NCBI GenBank assembly: GCA_038277395.1
Contig: CM076190.1
Coordinates: 252,561,989-252,625,988, forward strand
Direction: 5' to 3'
From: Dryocosmus kuriphilus
Lineage: Eukaryota; Arthropoda; Insecta; Hymenoptera; Cynipidae
DNA length: 64,000 nucleotides
Part shown: positions 12,700 to 23,436 of the stretch, piece after piece
Numbering within the stretch: position 1 is the first letter of the stretch
Layout: each line of letters begins with the position of its first letter
Notes under the pieces: model-generated
What the model saw: only the letters and a program-made list of their open reading frames with translations
What the model was told of the DNA's origin: nothing
The model's database searches: none
Program-made: the position numbers and the translations under genes

Positions 12700-14950
12700 A
12701 TGGTTGTAGTGTGGTGATTTCGACACGCACTAGAGGGATGGAAATTTTTTTGCTATTTATCCACATTGAATAGTCTAACTATCAGCAACAAAATTTTGGC
12801 CCCGCGAATTAGGGTAATTTTAGCGAATTTAATTGTTCTAAGGGTTGTGGTGTGGTGAGTTCCACATGCACTAGATGGATGAAGGTCTTTTTGCTATTTA
12901 TTAACGTTAAATGGACTAATTATCAGCAAGAAAATTTTGACCCCGCCAAGTAGGGGAAGTTAGCGAATTTATTTGTTCTAAGGGCAGTAGTGTGATGATT
13001 TCCACACGCACTAGAGGGATGAAGGTTTTTCTGATATATCTTAACGTGAAATAGAATTACTGTGAGCAGTAAAATTTTGGCCCCACGAATTGGGGTAATT
13101 TGGCGAATTTATTTTTTCTAAGGGTTGTAGTGTGGTGAGTTCCACATGCACTGGAGGGATGGCATTTTTTTTGCTATTTGTCAACGTTGAATAGTCTAAC
13201 TATCAGCAACAAAATTTTGGCCCCGCGAATTAGGGTAATTTTAGCGAACTTAATTGTTCTAGGGGTTGTAGTGTGGTGAGTTCCACATGCACTAGAGGGA
13301 TGAAAGTCTTTTTTGCTATGTACTAACATTAAATGCACTAATTATCAGCAACAAAATTTTGACCCCGCCAATTAGTGGAATTTTAGCGAATTTATTTGTT
13401 ATAAGGGTTGTAGTGTGGTGATTTCCACACGCGGTAGAGGGACGAGAGTTTTTCTGATATATTTTAACGTGAAATAGACTTACTGTAACCAGTAAAGTTT
13501 TGGCCCCACGAATTATTGTAATTTTAGCGAATTTATTTCTTCTAAGGGTTGTAGTGTGGTGAGTTTCACATGCACTAGAGGAATGGAAATTTTTTTTGCT
13601 ATTTATTAACATTAAATATACTAATTATCAGCAGTAACATTTTGGCTGCACGAATTATGGTAGTTTTAGCAAATTTATTTGTTCTAAGGATCGTTGTGTG
13701 GTGAGTTCCACATGCGCTAGAGGGATGAAATTTTTTTGTCTATTTATCGACGTTAAATATACTATATGTCAGCAACAAAATTATGTCCCCGCGAATTAGA
13801 TAATTTCAGCGAATTTATTTGTTCTGATGGTTGTAGTGTGGTGATTGCGACACGCACTAGAGGGATGGAAATTTTTTTGCTATTTATCAGCATTGAATAG
13901 TCTAACTATCAGCAACAAAATTTTGGCCCCGCGAATTAGGGTAATTTTAGGGAATTTAATTGTTCTAAGGGTTGTGGTGTGGTGAGTTCCACATGCACTA
14001 GATGGATGAAGGTCTTTTTGCTATTTATTAACATTAAATGGACTAATTATCAGCAAGAAAATTTTGACCCCGCCAAGTAGGGGAAGTTAGCGAATTTATT
14101 TGTTCTAAGGGCAGTAGTGTGGTGATTTCCACACGCACTAGAGGGATGAAGGTTTTTCTGATATATCTTAACGTGAAATAGAATTACTGTGAGCAGCAAA
14201 ATTTTGGCCCCACGAATTGGGGTAATTTGGCGAATTTATTTTTTCTAAGGGTTGTAGTGTGGTGAGTTCCACATGCACTGGAGGGATGGAATTTTTTTTG
14301 CTATTTGTCAACATTGAATAGTCTAACTATCAGCAACAAAATTTTGGTACCGCGAATTAGGGTAATTTTAGCGAACTTAATTGTTCTAAGGGTTGTAGTG
14401 TGGTGAGTTCCACATGCACTAGAGGGATGAAAGTCTTTTTTGCTATGTACTAACATTAAATACACTAATTATCAGCAACAAAACTTTGACCCCGCCAATT
14501 AGTGGAATTTTAGCGAATTTATTTGTTATAAGGGTTGTAGTGTGGTGATTTCCACACGCGGTAGAGGGATGAGGGTTTTTCTGATATATCTTAACGTGAA
14601 ATAGACTTACTGTAAGCCGTAAAGTTTTGGCCCCACGAATTATTGTAATTTTAGCGAATTTATTTCTTCTAAGGGTTGTAGTGTGGTGAGTTTCACATGC
14701 ACTAGAGGGATGGAAATTTTTTTTGCTATTTATTAACATTAAATATACTAATTATCAGCAGTAAAATTTTGGCCGCACGAATTATGGTAGTTTTAGCAAA
14801 TTTATTTGTTCTAAGGATCGTTGTGTGGTGAGTTCCACATGCGCTAGAGGGATGAAATTTTTTTGTCTATTTATCGACGTTAAATATACTATATGTCAGC
14901 AACAAAATTATGTCCCCGCGAATTAGGTAATTTTAGCGAATTTATTTGTT
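12700..14950 (-). repeat. Eight-monomer (~1127 bp) segmental duplication inside the array
   Basis: Monomer variants in 12.7-13.8 kb recur in the same order at 13.8-14.95 kb. Examples are a CACTAGATGGATGAAGG variant, a CCGCCAAGTAGGGGAAG variant and GGATCGTTGTGTGG. The offset is about 1127 bp, or eight monomers. A similar offset links 15603 with 16730, and roughly nine monomers (about 1260 bp) link 16.4 kb with 17.65 kb. Local duplications of different sizes therefore built this part. Confidence 0.75.
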
Positions 14951-17900
14951 CTAAGGGTTGTAGTGTGGTGAGTTCCACATGCACTAGAGGGATGAATGTT
15001 TTTTTGCTATTTATCAGCATTAAATAGTCGAATTATCAGCAACAAAATTTTGGTCCCGCGAATTAGGGTAATTTTAGCGAATTTATTTGTTCTAACGGTT
15101 GTGGTGTGGTGAGTTCTACATGCATTAGAAGCATGAAAGCCTTTTTGCTATTTGTTAACATTAAATGGACTAATTATCAGCAAGAAAATTTTAACCACAC
15201 CAACTAGGAGTATTTTAGCGAATTTATTTGTTCTAAGTGTTGTAGTGTAGTGATTTCCACATGCAGTGTAGGGATGAATGTGTTTCTGATATATCTTATC
15301 ATGAAATAGACTTACTGTGAGCAATAAAATTTTGGCCCCACGAATTATGGTAATTTTAGCGAATGTATTTGTTCTAAGGGTTGCTGTGTGCTGAGTTCCA
15401 CATGGGCTAGAGGGATGAAAGTCTTTTTTGCTATTTACTAACATTAAATAGACTAATTATCAGCAACAAAATTTTGACCCCGCCAATTAGGGGAAGTTTA
15501 GCGAATTTATATGTTCTAAGGGTGGTAGTGTGGTGATTTCCACACGCAGTAGAGGGATGAAGGTTTTTCTGATATATCTTAACATGAAATAGACTTACTG
15601 TGAGCAGTAAAATTTTGGCCCCACGAATTATGGTAATATTAGCGAATTTATTTGTTCTCAGGGTTGTTGTGTGGTGAGTTTCACATGCACTAGAGGGATG
15701 AAAGTTTTTTCGCTATTTATTGACATTATATATACTAATTATGAGCAACAAAATTTTGACCCCGCGAATTAGGGTAATTTTGGCGAATTTATTTGTTCTA
15801 AAGGTTCTAGTGTGGTGAGTTCCACATGCACTAGAGGGATGAAAGCTTTTTGTCCATTTTTTATCAACATTAAATAGTCTAGTTATCAGCAACAAAATTT
15901 TAGACCCGCGAATTGGGGTAGTTTTAGCGAATTTATTTGTTCTAAGGGTTGTAGTGTGGTGAGTTCCACACGTAGTATAGGGATGAAAGTTTTTCTGATA
16001 TATCTTATATGAAATAGACTTACTGTGAGGAATAAAATTTTGGCCGCACGAATTATGGCAATTTTAGCGAATTTATTTGTTCTAAGGATTGTTGTGTGGT
16101 GAGTTCCACATGCGCGAGAGGGATGAAAGTTTTTTTGCTATTTATTGACCTTAGATAGTCTAATTATCCGCAACTAAATTTTGGACCCGCGAATTAGGGT
16201 AATTTTAGCGAATTTATCTGTTCTAATGGTTGTAGTGTGGTGATTTCCACACGCACTAGAGGGATGAAGGTTTTTCTGATATATCTTAACATGAAATAGA
16301 CTTACTGTGAGGAATAAAATTTTGGCCGCACGAATTATGGCAATTTTAGCGAATTTATTTGTTCTAAGGATTGTTGTGTGGTGAGTTCCACATGCGCGAG
16401 AGTTTTTTGTCTTTTTATCGACGTTAAATATACTAACTGTCAGCAACAAAATTATGGCCCCGTGAATGAGGGTCATTTTAGCGAATTTATTTGTTCTAAT
16501 GGTTGTAGTGTGGTGAGTTACACATGCACTAGAGGGATGAAAGTCTTTTTTTCTATGTATTAACATTAAATACATTAATTATCAGCAACAAAATTTTGAC
16601 CACGCCAATTAGTGGAATTTTAGAGAATTTATTTGTTCTAAAGGTTATAGTGTGGTGATTTCCACACGCGCTAGAGGGATGAAGGTTTTTCTGATATATC
16701 TTAACATGAAATAGACTTACTGTGAGCAGTAAAATTTTGGCCCCACGAATTATGGTAATATTAGCGAATTTATTTGTTCTCAGGGTTGTTGTGTGGTGAG
16801 TTTCACATGCACTAGAGGGATGAAAGTTTTTTCGCTATTTATTGACATTAAATATAGTAATTATGAGCAACAAAATTTTGACCCCGCGAATTAGGGTAAT
16901 TTTGGCGAATTTATTTGTTCTAAAGGTTCTAGTGTGGTGAGTTCCACATGCACTAGAGGGATGAAAGCTTTTTGTCTATTTTTTATCAACATTAAATAGT
17001 CTAGTTATCAGCAACAAAATTTTAGACCCGCGAATTGGGGAAGTTTTAGCGAATTTATTTGTTCTAAGGGTTGTAGTGTGGTGAGTTCCACACGTAGTAT
17101 AGGGATGAAAGTTTTTCTGATATATCTTAACATGAAATAGACTTACTGTGAGCAGTAAAATTTTGGCACCACGAATTATGGTAATTTTAGCGAATTTATT
17201 TGTTCTCACGGTTGCTGTGTGGTGAGTTCCACATGCACTAGAGGGATGAAAGTTTTTTTTTGCTATTTATTGACCTTAGATAGTCTAATTATCAGCAACA
17301 AAATTTTGGACCCGCGAATTAGGGTAATTTTAGCGAATTTATCTGTTCTAATGGTTGTAATGTGGTGAGTTACACATGCACTAGAGGGATGAAAGTCTTT
17401 TTCTCTATGTATTAACATTAAATACATTAATTATCAGCAATAAAATTTGACCACGCCAATTAGTGGAATTTTAGAGAATTTATTAGTTCTAAAGTTTATA
17501 GTGTGGTGATTTCCACACGCACTAGAGGGATGAAGGTTTTTCTGATATATCTTAACATGAAATAGATTTACTGTGAGGAATAAAATTTTTGGCCGCACGA
17601 ATTATGGCAATTTTAGCGAATTTATTTGTTCTAAGGATTGTTGTGTGGTGAGTTCCACATGCGCGAGAGTTTTTTGTCTATTTATCGACGTTAAATATAC
17701 TAACTGTCAGCAACAAAATTATGGCCCCGCGAATGAGGGTCATTTTACCGAATTTATTTGTTCTAATGGTTGTAGTGTGGTGATTTACACATGCACTAGA
17801 GGGATGAAAGTCTTTTTTTCTATGTATTAACATTAAATACATTAATTATCAGCAAGAAAATTTTGACCACGCCAATTAGTGGAATTTTAGAGAATTTATT

Positions 17901-19592
17901 TGTTCTAAAGGTTATAGTGTGGTGATTTCCACACGCGCTAGAGGGATGAAGGTTTTTCTGATATATCTTAACATGAAATAGACTTACTGTGAGCAGTAAA
18001 ATTTTGGCCCCACGAATTATGGTAATATTAGCGAATTTATTTGTTCTCAGGGTTGTTGTGTGGTGAGTTTCACATGCACTAGAGGGATGAAAGTTTTTTC
18101 GCTATTTATTGACATTAAATATACTAATTATGAGCAACAAAATTTTGGCCCCGCGAATTAGGGTAATTTTGGCGAATTTATTTGTTCTAAGGATCGTTGT
18201 GTTGTGAGTTCCACATGCGCTAGAGGAATGAAAGTTTTTCGTCTATTTATCGACGTTAAAATATACTATATGTCAGCAGCAAAATTATGGCCCCGCGAAT
18301 TAGGGTAATTTTAGCGAATTTATTTGTTCTAAGGTTTCAGTGTGGTGAGTTCCACATGCACTAGAGGGATGAATGTTTTTTTGCTACTTATCAGCATTAT
18401 ATAGTCGAATTATCAGCAACAAAACTTTGGCCCCGCGAATTAGGGTAATTTTAGCGAATTTATTTGTTCTAAGGGTTGTAGTGTGATGAGTTCCACATGC
18501 ACTAGAGGGATGAAAGTTTTTTTGCTATTTATTAACGTTAAATGGACTAATTATCAGCAAGAAAATTTTAACCGCGCCAATTAGGGGAAGTTTAGCGAAT
18601 TTATTTGTTCTAAGGGTGGTAGTGTGGTGATTTCCACATGCAGTGTAGGGATGAAAGTTTTTCTGATATATCTTAACATGAAATAGACTTACTGTGAGCA
18701 ATAAAATTTTGGCCCCACGAATTATGGTAATTTTAGCGAACGTATTTGGTCTAAGGGTTGTTGTGTGGTGAGTTCCACATGGGCTAGAGGGATGAAAGTT
18801 TTTTTTTGCTATTTAGTAACATTAAATAGACTAATTATCAGCAACAAAATTTCGATCCCGCCAAATAGGGGAAGTTTAGCGAATTTATTTGTTCTAAGGG
18901 TGGTAGTGTGGTGATTTCCACACACACTAGAGGGATGAAGGTTTTTCTGATATACCTTAATATGAAATAGACTTACTGTGAGCAATAGAATTTTGGCCCC
19001 ACGAATTATGTTAATTTTAGCGAATTTATTTGTTCTAAGGGTGGTAGTGTGGTGATTTCCACACGCACTAGAGGGATGAAGGTTTTTCTGATATATCTTA
19101 ATATGAAATAGACTTACTGTGAGCAATAAAATTTTGGCCCCACGAATTATGTTAATTTTAGCGAATTTATTTGTTCTAATGGTTGTAGTGTAGTGATTTC
19201 CACAGGCAGTTTAGGGATGAAAGTTTTTCTGATATATCTTAACATGAAATAGACTTACTGTGAGCAATAAAATTTTGGCCCCGCGAATTATGGTAATTTT
19301 AGCGAATTTACTTGTGCTAAGGGTTGCCGTGGGGTGAGTTCCACATCCGCTAGAAGGATTATCAGTAACAATATTTTGGCCCGGCATATGAGGGTAACTT
19401 TAGCGAATTTATTTGGCTTAAGGGTTGCTGTGGGGTGAGTTCCACACTCGATAGAGGGGTTAAAGTTTTTTTTTTGGTATCTCTTAGCATAAAATAGGCT
19501 TACTATGAGGAATAGAATGTTGACTCCGCGAATTAGGGCAATTTGGCAAATTTCTTTATTCTAAGGGTTGCTCTGGGGTGGGTTCCATATGC

Positions 19593-19620
19593 GGGGGGGG
19601 GGGGGGGGGGGGGGGGGGGG
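19593..19620 (+). repeat. Homopolymer run of 28 G
   Basis: Twenty-eight consecutive G residues lie in the terminal monomer of the right arm. At the matching place in the left arm (about 2143-2151) the complementary strand reads only TCCTCCCAAT. The run therefore arose by expansion of a short C/G tract, or is an assembly or sequencing artefact. Confidence 0.9.
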
Positions 19621-19759
19621 TCTGAAGGTACCTCAAGCCGTTAGTTGGTTTGCATGCAACCAGTTTCTGCCAAAAAGTTTGGATCTTGTACATTTAAAAA
19701 AATGTATTTTTTTTTATGTTTCGTTTATCATAAACGTTGCAAACTGCAATCTCATTCGA

Positions 19760-20640
19760 AGCAATGTGTCCAATCAATTGACTGTGAAGTTGCCTCATGA
19801 TAAGGTTTTTTATATATGAGAAATAATTTTCTCATGCTAGCGCTGAATCACCTTTCTTCTCGATTTGTAGAAGTTCTTTGAATGAACGTTTGTAGCACCG
19901 AAGCTACAAACAGTTGTGGCTTATCCCTGAAAAAGGGGATGTTAAGTAAGTACAGGTTGGCTTCTGTTGCGACGTGTAGTTTTTACTCTGTCTGGTATTT
20001 TGACCTGTATACATTTATCCGTTGTTCGTATATAATCCAGGTCATTTCTCGAGAGTGTTTGAGGATGTTGATCTGTTATTAAAGCCAAAAGAATAATTAA
20101 TTTTTTAATGAGTCTTTCAAGAGGAAGCCTTTAATGTGGTAGGCTTTAAAAAATGCTCCAAAACTGGCTCTGGATCACACGTATTTGAGTACCTAGGTCT
20201 TTGTCGCTTCAATACCGCAACTCCTTCAAAATGCCTGGATACAGCTGCATCAGCTCCAAATATATTTCCGATTAGTAGGGGCAGTGCTGTTCTATGAATG
20301 TTGTCGGTGCTATAAGATTTTCGATTTTCAAAAACCTGTGTAAGATACTGTAGAACTATTTTTGCTGCACTATTGAACAGAGAAAACTGCTGCCCCTGAC
20401 AGAATTCCCACCACGTTTTTTTGCTTTACCGTATTGTTCTTGTGTTCCTTTGGAGATCGATTTCAACATTATCTTTGCTGTCTCATCTTCTGCTCCTATT
20501 GCGTCGAACGCATGCCAGATAATCTTCCCGCTACTAGAGAAAGTGCCGCCCAAAGCGGGTATGTTTCTCTGTAAGGACATGTCAAGACTTCCGTTAGGTT
20601 TAAATACTACTGGCTTGGTTACCATCAAAGAGACAAAAAT
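19760..20640 (-). pseudogene. Tyrosine recombinase N-terminal and core fragment (DIRS/Crypton-like)
   Basis: Minus-strand reading from about 20628 gives SLQRNIPALGG, then KIMLKSISKGTQEQYGKA. After a one-base slip in an A-run (about 20422) it gives WWEFC, FSLFNSAAKIVLQYLTQVFE, SYSTDNIHRTALPLL, AAVSRHFEGVAVLK and RPRYSNTCDPEPVLEHF. These match the SAM-like core-binding domain of eukaryotic element recombinases (TLKQY..WW.FC, F..G.SY.TLN.HRSAL, V.RF.KGV). A decayed catalytic-domain start follows (ITDQHPQTLS, VKTTRRNRSQPVL, LFLIYKKPYHEATSQSI). The box-I Arg is replaced by His, and there are stops and frameshifts. It stops exactly at the foldback element, and the C-terminal motifs are found beyond that element at 880-1100 on the same strand. 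Confidence 0.65.
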
Positions 20641-20757
20641 CGGATATCAGGGTTGAGTTGGCTAGAATGATGCAAGTGCAATCCCCTCTGCTTTATCTAT
20701 TTGAATTTTTTGTAAAACTCTTAGCAATATCGAGAAAAATGAGAAAGCGTATATCGA

Positions 20758-21078
20758 TGGCCCCGAATAATAAAGTGCTATCTTAAATCTCCCGTATAAT
20801 AAAGCGCTATTTTATATTTTCCGTCTAATAAAGCGCTATCTTAAATTTCCCGTCTAAGAAAGCGTCATCTACTTTTTTTTAGGTTTTCAGAGGAAGCTTT
20901 TGAAAACTGAAATGGCTTCATTTAATGGTTAATCAATTAAAATCTGAAAATCTCAACAAAAAAAAAGATGACGCTTTCTTAGAAGGGAAATTTAAGATAG
21001 CGCTTTATTGGATGGGAAATTTAAGATAGCGCTTTGTTAGACGGGAGATTTAAGATAGCGTTATACCATTCAGGGCCA
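20758..21078. mobile_element. Miniature foldback element with 29-bp subrepeats
   Basis: A 321-bp palindromic element with tips TGGCCCCGAA and TTCAGGGCCA. The left arm holds four units of a 29-bp repeat (AAAGCGCTATCTTAAATTTC type, with cores at 20772, 20801, 20830, 20859). The right arm holds four units in reverse complement (cores at 20972, 21001, 21030, 21059). A loop of about 85 bp separates them and contains the nearly complementary GAAAACTGAAATGGC region. No coding capacity. I could not find a clear target duplication. It repeats on a small scale the architecture of the 17.7-kb element 1 kb away, but the sequences are unrelated. Confidence 0.8.
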
Positions 21079-21463
21079 CCCCATGAGGGCGGAATTGAAA
21101 TGAAATAGAGGAAGACGGCTGAATAAATAAGAAGGGGAAAGAATCGGGGAGAATATACGAATAGAGTTAGGGACTTCTAAGGAGGAATGGATGGAGTGAA
21201 CGGAGAGTTAAGAGAGAGAGAGAGATATTCTCCCTTACCCTTAGAAAGAGGACAGCTGGGAGTATAATAGAAGAAAGATGTGTGTAAATGAGGAGCAAAA
21301 AGAGGATGGATATATGAAATACGGTGGGAGGAGCAATGGGAACGGGAATTTGGAAACGGTGAAGCATTTTGGGCAACAGGTTCGGTCATACGGTGCAAAA
21401 GACCTTCGGTTAAAAATGATCTCGACCTGTGTTATTATAACAGAGGCCCGCTGAATAATTTTC
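21079..21463. other. Purine-rich intergenic sequence
   Basis: A GA-rich stretch with a short (GA)n run near 21210-21225. Open frames on the minus strand are low-complexity products of it. No feature recognised. Confidence 0.5.
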
Positions 21464-21690
21464 TTTTTTCCTTTGTTTCTCTAAAGCATCAACTTACTTT
21501 ATTTTACCAAACAAAAACTAGTAGCTATTAAAATGGTTTAATAATTACGGCAATAATTAATGTGGAACTTTTTATAAAAGTCCGTTTATTAGAATATGCT
21601 TTGATTTTTAGGGTGTCCTAAATTGACTTTTCTCACATAAAGCTTTTTCTTAGGATATAAAGATATACAGTATATATATATTTTTCCCAA
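21464..21690 (+). repeat. Dispersed ~220-bp repeat, copy 1
   Basis: Shares order and wording with 33120-33330: GTTTCTCTAAAGCATC, then AAAACT..TAG, GGTTTAATAATTA, then CTTTTTATAA.AGTCC, TTATTAGAATAT, and a TATATA end. Same orientation, roughly three-quarters identical by eye. It belongs to no class I can name. Confidence 0.65.
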
Positions 21691-21748
21691 AGGCAGCCAC
21701 TCAATATAATAATAACAACAATAATTATCATTATTATCATTATCATTA

Positions 21749-22012
21749 TTATAGTGTAGCTTTGCGAACTCGGAAGTTCATTGCCTCAGCTACCCAGAAC
21801 CACCACACTTCTCTATCCTGCGCATCTTCCATCCAGTCTAAATAATCATGTCCTAGCTCTTTTAGATCGTCCTTTACGTTTTTCTCCCATCTGTTTCTCG
21901 GTCTGCCTAGAGGTCTCTTACTGATCGGTTTCCCTCCTAAAACTTTCGCCACTGTACTTTCGTTGCCCATTCTTGCAACATGTCCCACCCTGCTTAATTT
22001 GCGTCCTTTCAT
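21749..22012 (-). pseudogene. LINE copy A C-terminal segment
   Basis: Encodes GHVARMGNESTVAKVLGG, KPISKRPLGRPRNRWEKN and a Trp-rich tail (WMEDAQDREVWWFW). This is the conserved C-terminal tail that follows the RT in many invertebrate LINE proteins. The stop lies just before the microsatellite tail. It is nearly identical in wording to 40932-41153 of copy B. Confidence 0.8.
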
Positions 22013-22439
22013 TACTCTATTAATATTTACTGACCCGTAGAGAGAATGCAGATCGTCATTAAGCTATTTTCTCCATTCACCAGTCGCTTGGTCCTTTTTG
22101 GGACCATAGATTTTTCTAAGCACTTTATTTTCGAATAATCTAAACCTATTCTCCTCTACTTTCGTCAGCGCCCACGTTTCGCACCCGTACATGATGTCCG
22201 GCATTATTATCGTTTTGTAAATTCCTACTTTGATATTTCTAGATTACAATCGCAATTTTAGTAATGTATTTGTTGCATAGTAGCACCCATTGCCACCTTC
22301 CGTATTAATGTTACTGTCGCTAGTTATAATAGTCCGGAGATATTTAAACTCATTACTCTTTCAAATTTCATATTTCCGACAACTAGATCCCCCCTTCATT
22401 GCGGTTTACTGATCTGTCGACGATAGAATATTTTTTCTT

Positions 22440-23330
22440 CTATTCGCTAACTTCTAAACCTATTTCCTTGGATTCTGTGATCAAGATTTCCGCATTTTTA
22501 GCTACCGTTTCTCTATCACCACCGAGTAAGTTGAGATCATCCGCATATCCCAGAATTTGTATTATACCATTGAGGGTAGCACTGGACGGACTCGTTTGTA
22601 CTTCTCTGACAACGCATTCTAAAACTAAGTAGAAAAGGAGGCACGAAAGCGCATTGCCCTGCTTCAGGCCATCTCTGATCAAAAACCCTTCAGACAAACT
22701 TCCGTTTACGCGTATCCTACCCCTACTGCCGCTTAAGCAAACTTCGATAAGTCTAGCAATTTCCTTGGTACACCCAAGAACTCCAGAATCCAGAACATTC
22801 GTGTGCGTATAATAGAGTCGTCAGTCTACTTAATATCACATTGGTCAGGATCTTATAACACGAAGGAGCAAGTGAAACTCCCCGATAATTGTTACACTTT
22901 GTTTTATTGCCTTTTTTAAAAATGGGTATAATAATAGAGGTATTCAATTCCTCTAGTATGCGTTCTGTTTCCCAGATTGCGCGTATTAATTTACAAGTTT
23001 GGCTTGTGAGGCGAGGGACCCCATTTTTTATCACATCTGACAGTAGGTCGTCAATGCCGCGGCTCTGTTATTTTTTTCAAACTCTTTATGGCCATTTCTA
23101 CATCTTTATCAGTAGGCCCATCAATTAGTAGATCAGCAGTGTGGATTTCACCGAGATTAAATTCAACGGGGCTTCGCGTACGTTCAATAGCTTCTCAGAA
23201 TCGTGTTTCCCTAAATTTTGTCCTTCTGTTGCATCAGCTCCTAGATTTCCATTTTCGTCCCTCATTACTTCCGTTTTACTTTTAAAGCCTTTCCTTATAA
23301 AATTCATTCCCCTATACATCTCATGGAGGT
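22440..23330 (-). pseudogene. LINE copy A reverse transcriptase, motif A deleted
   Basis: Minus-strand fragments give YRGMNFIRKGFKSKTEV, ELNTSIIIPIFKKGNKTKCN, NYRGVSLAPSCYKIL, then RDGLKQGNALSCLLFYLVLE and an intact YADD box (GYADDLNLLGGD). After SRLTTLLYAH the sequence jumps to what copy B has about 70 residues later. The GFRRK and FIDFKKAYDS region that carries the first catalytic Asp is therefore deleted. Several frameshifts. No active RT is possible. Confidence 0.8.
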
Positions 23331-23436
23331 TACTTTGCTTATTAGGCGTGTCTATTGCTAGTATTTTATTCTTTTCCCACTCCCTTCTTTTGGATCTATA
23401 GAACCTTTTCGTACTTTTACTAATCTCGAGATACTC

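Larger units (their letters stand above)
3442..19635 (-). repeat. Expanded right arm: about 114 tandem 141-bp subrepeats
   Basis: Monomers begin TTTTGGCCCCGCGAATTAGG and contain TTTTAGCGAATTTATTTGTT, TAGTGTGGTGAGTTCCACAT and GCACTAGAGGGATGAAAG. Successive copies of the TTTTGGCCCC start fall 141 bp apart (for example 4071, 4212, 4353). The array runs for 16.2 kb with only small indels. Because the period is 47 codons, minus-strand frames of 60-133 codons recur throughout, ending at monomer-type-specific stop codons. They should not be annotated as genes. Monomers near 3.8-10 kb are highly homogenised, while those from 10 to 19.6 kb are more diverged. Confidence 0.9.
2004..19764. mobile_element. 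Giant foldback-type element with 9-bp target site duplication
   Basis: The element spans 2013-19755 (17,743 bp). Its first ~115 bp and the reverse complement of its last ~115 bp align base for base: ATGAGATTG, then TTTGCAACGTTTATGATAAACG, an A-rich tract, then CAGAAACT and TTGCAT. Directly outside the tips is a perfect 9-bp direct repeat, TCGAAGCAA (2004-2012 and 19756-19764). Internally each arm consists of tandem 141-bp subrepeats in opposite orientation (2125-2755 and 3442-19635) around a 686-bp loop. Known Foldback elements of Drosophila have inverted repeats made of tandem subrepeats and 9-bp duplications. MULE/Galileo-like elements share parts of this design. No transposase is visible, so it would be non-autonomous. 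The arms are extremely unequal (0.74 versus 16.3 kb). Confidence 0.85.

Noticed and set aside
16378..17830. Plus-strand Cys-rich frames (SSTCARVFCLFIDVKYTNCQ type)
   Set aside because: They are the opposite strand of the 141-bp subrepeats. The similarity between them reflects array duplication.
3970..19126. Dozens of 60-133 codon minus-strand frames with NKFAKITLIRGAKILLL-type repeats
   Set aside because: They are translations of the 141-bp subrepeat, whose period is divisible by three. Stops fall at monomer-specific positions and there is no conserved start.
3442..19635. A CRISPR-like array
   Set aside because: The whole 141-bp unit is repeated, with no unique spacers between short repeats, and the context is eukaryotic.
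3442..19635. Plain centromeric satellite
   Set aside because: Orientation reverses across a loop, inverted unique tips flank the array, and a 9-bp target duplication is present.
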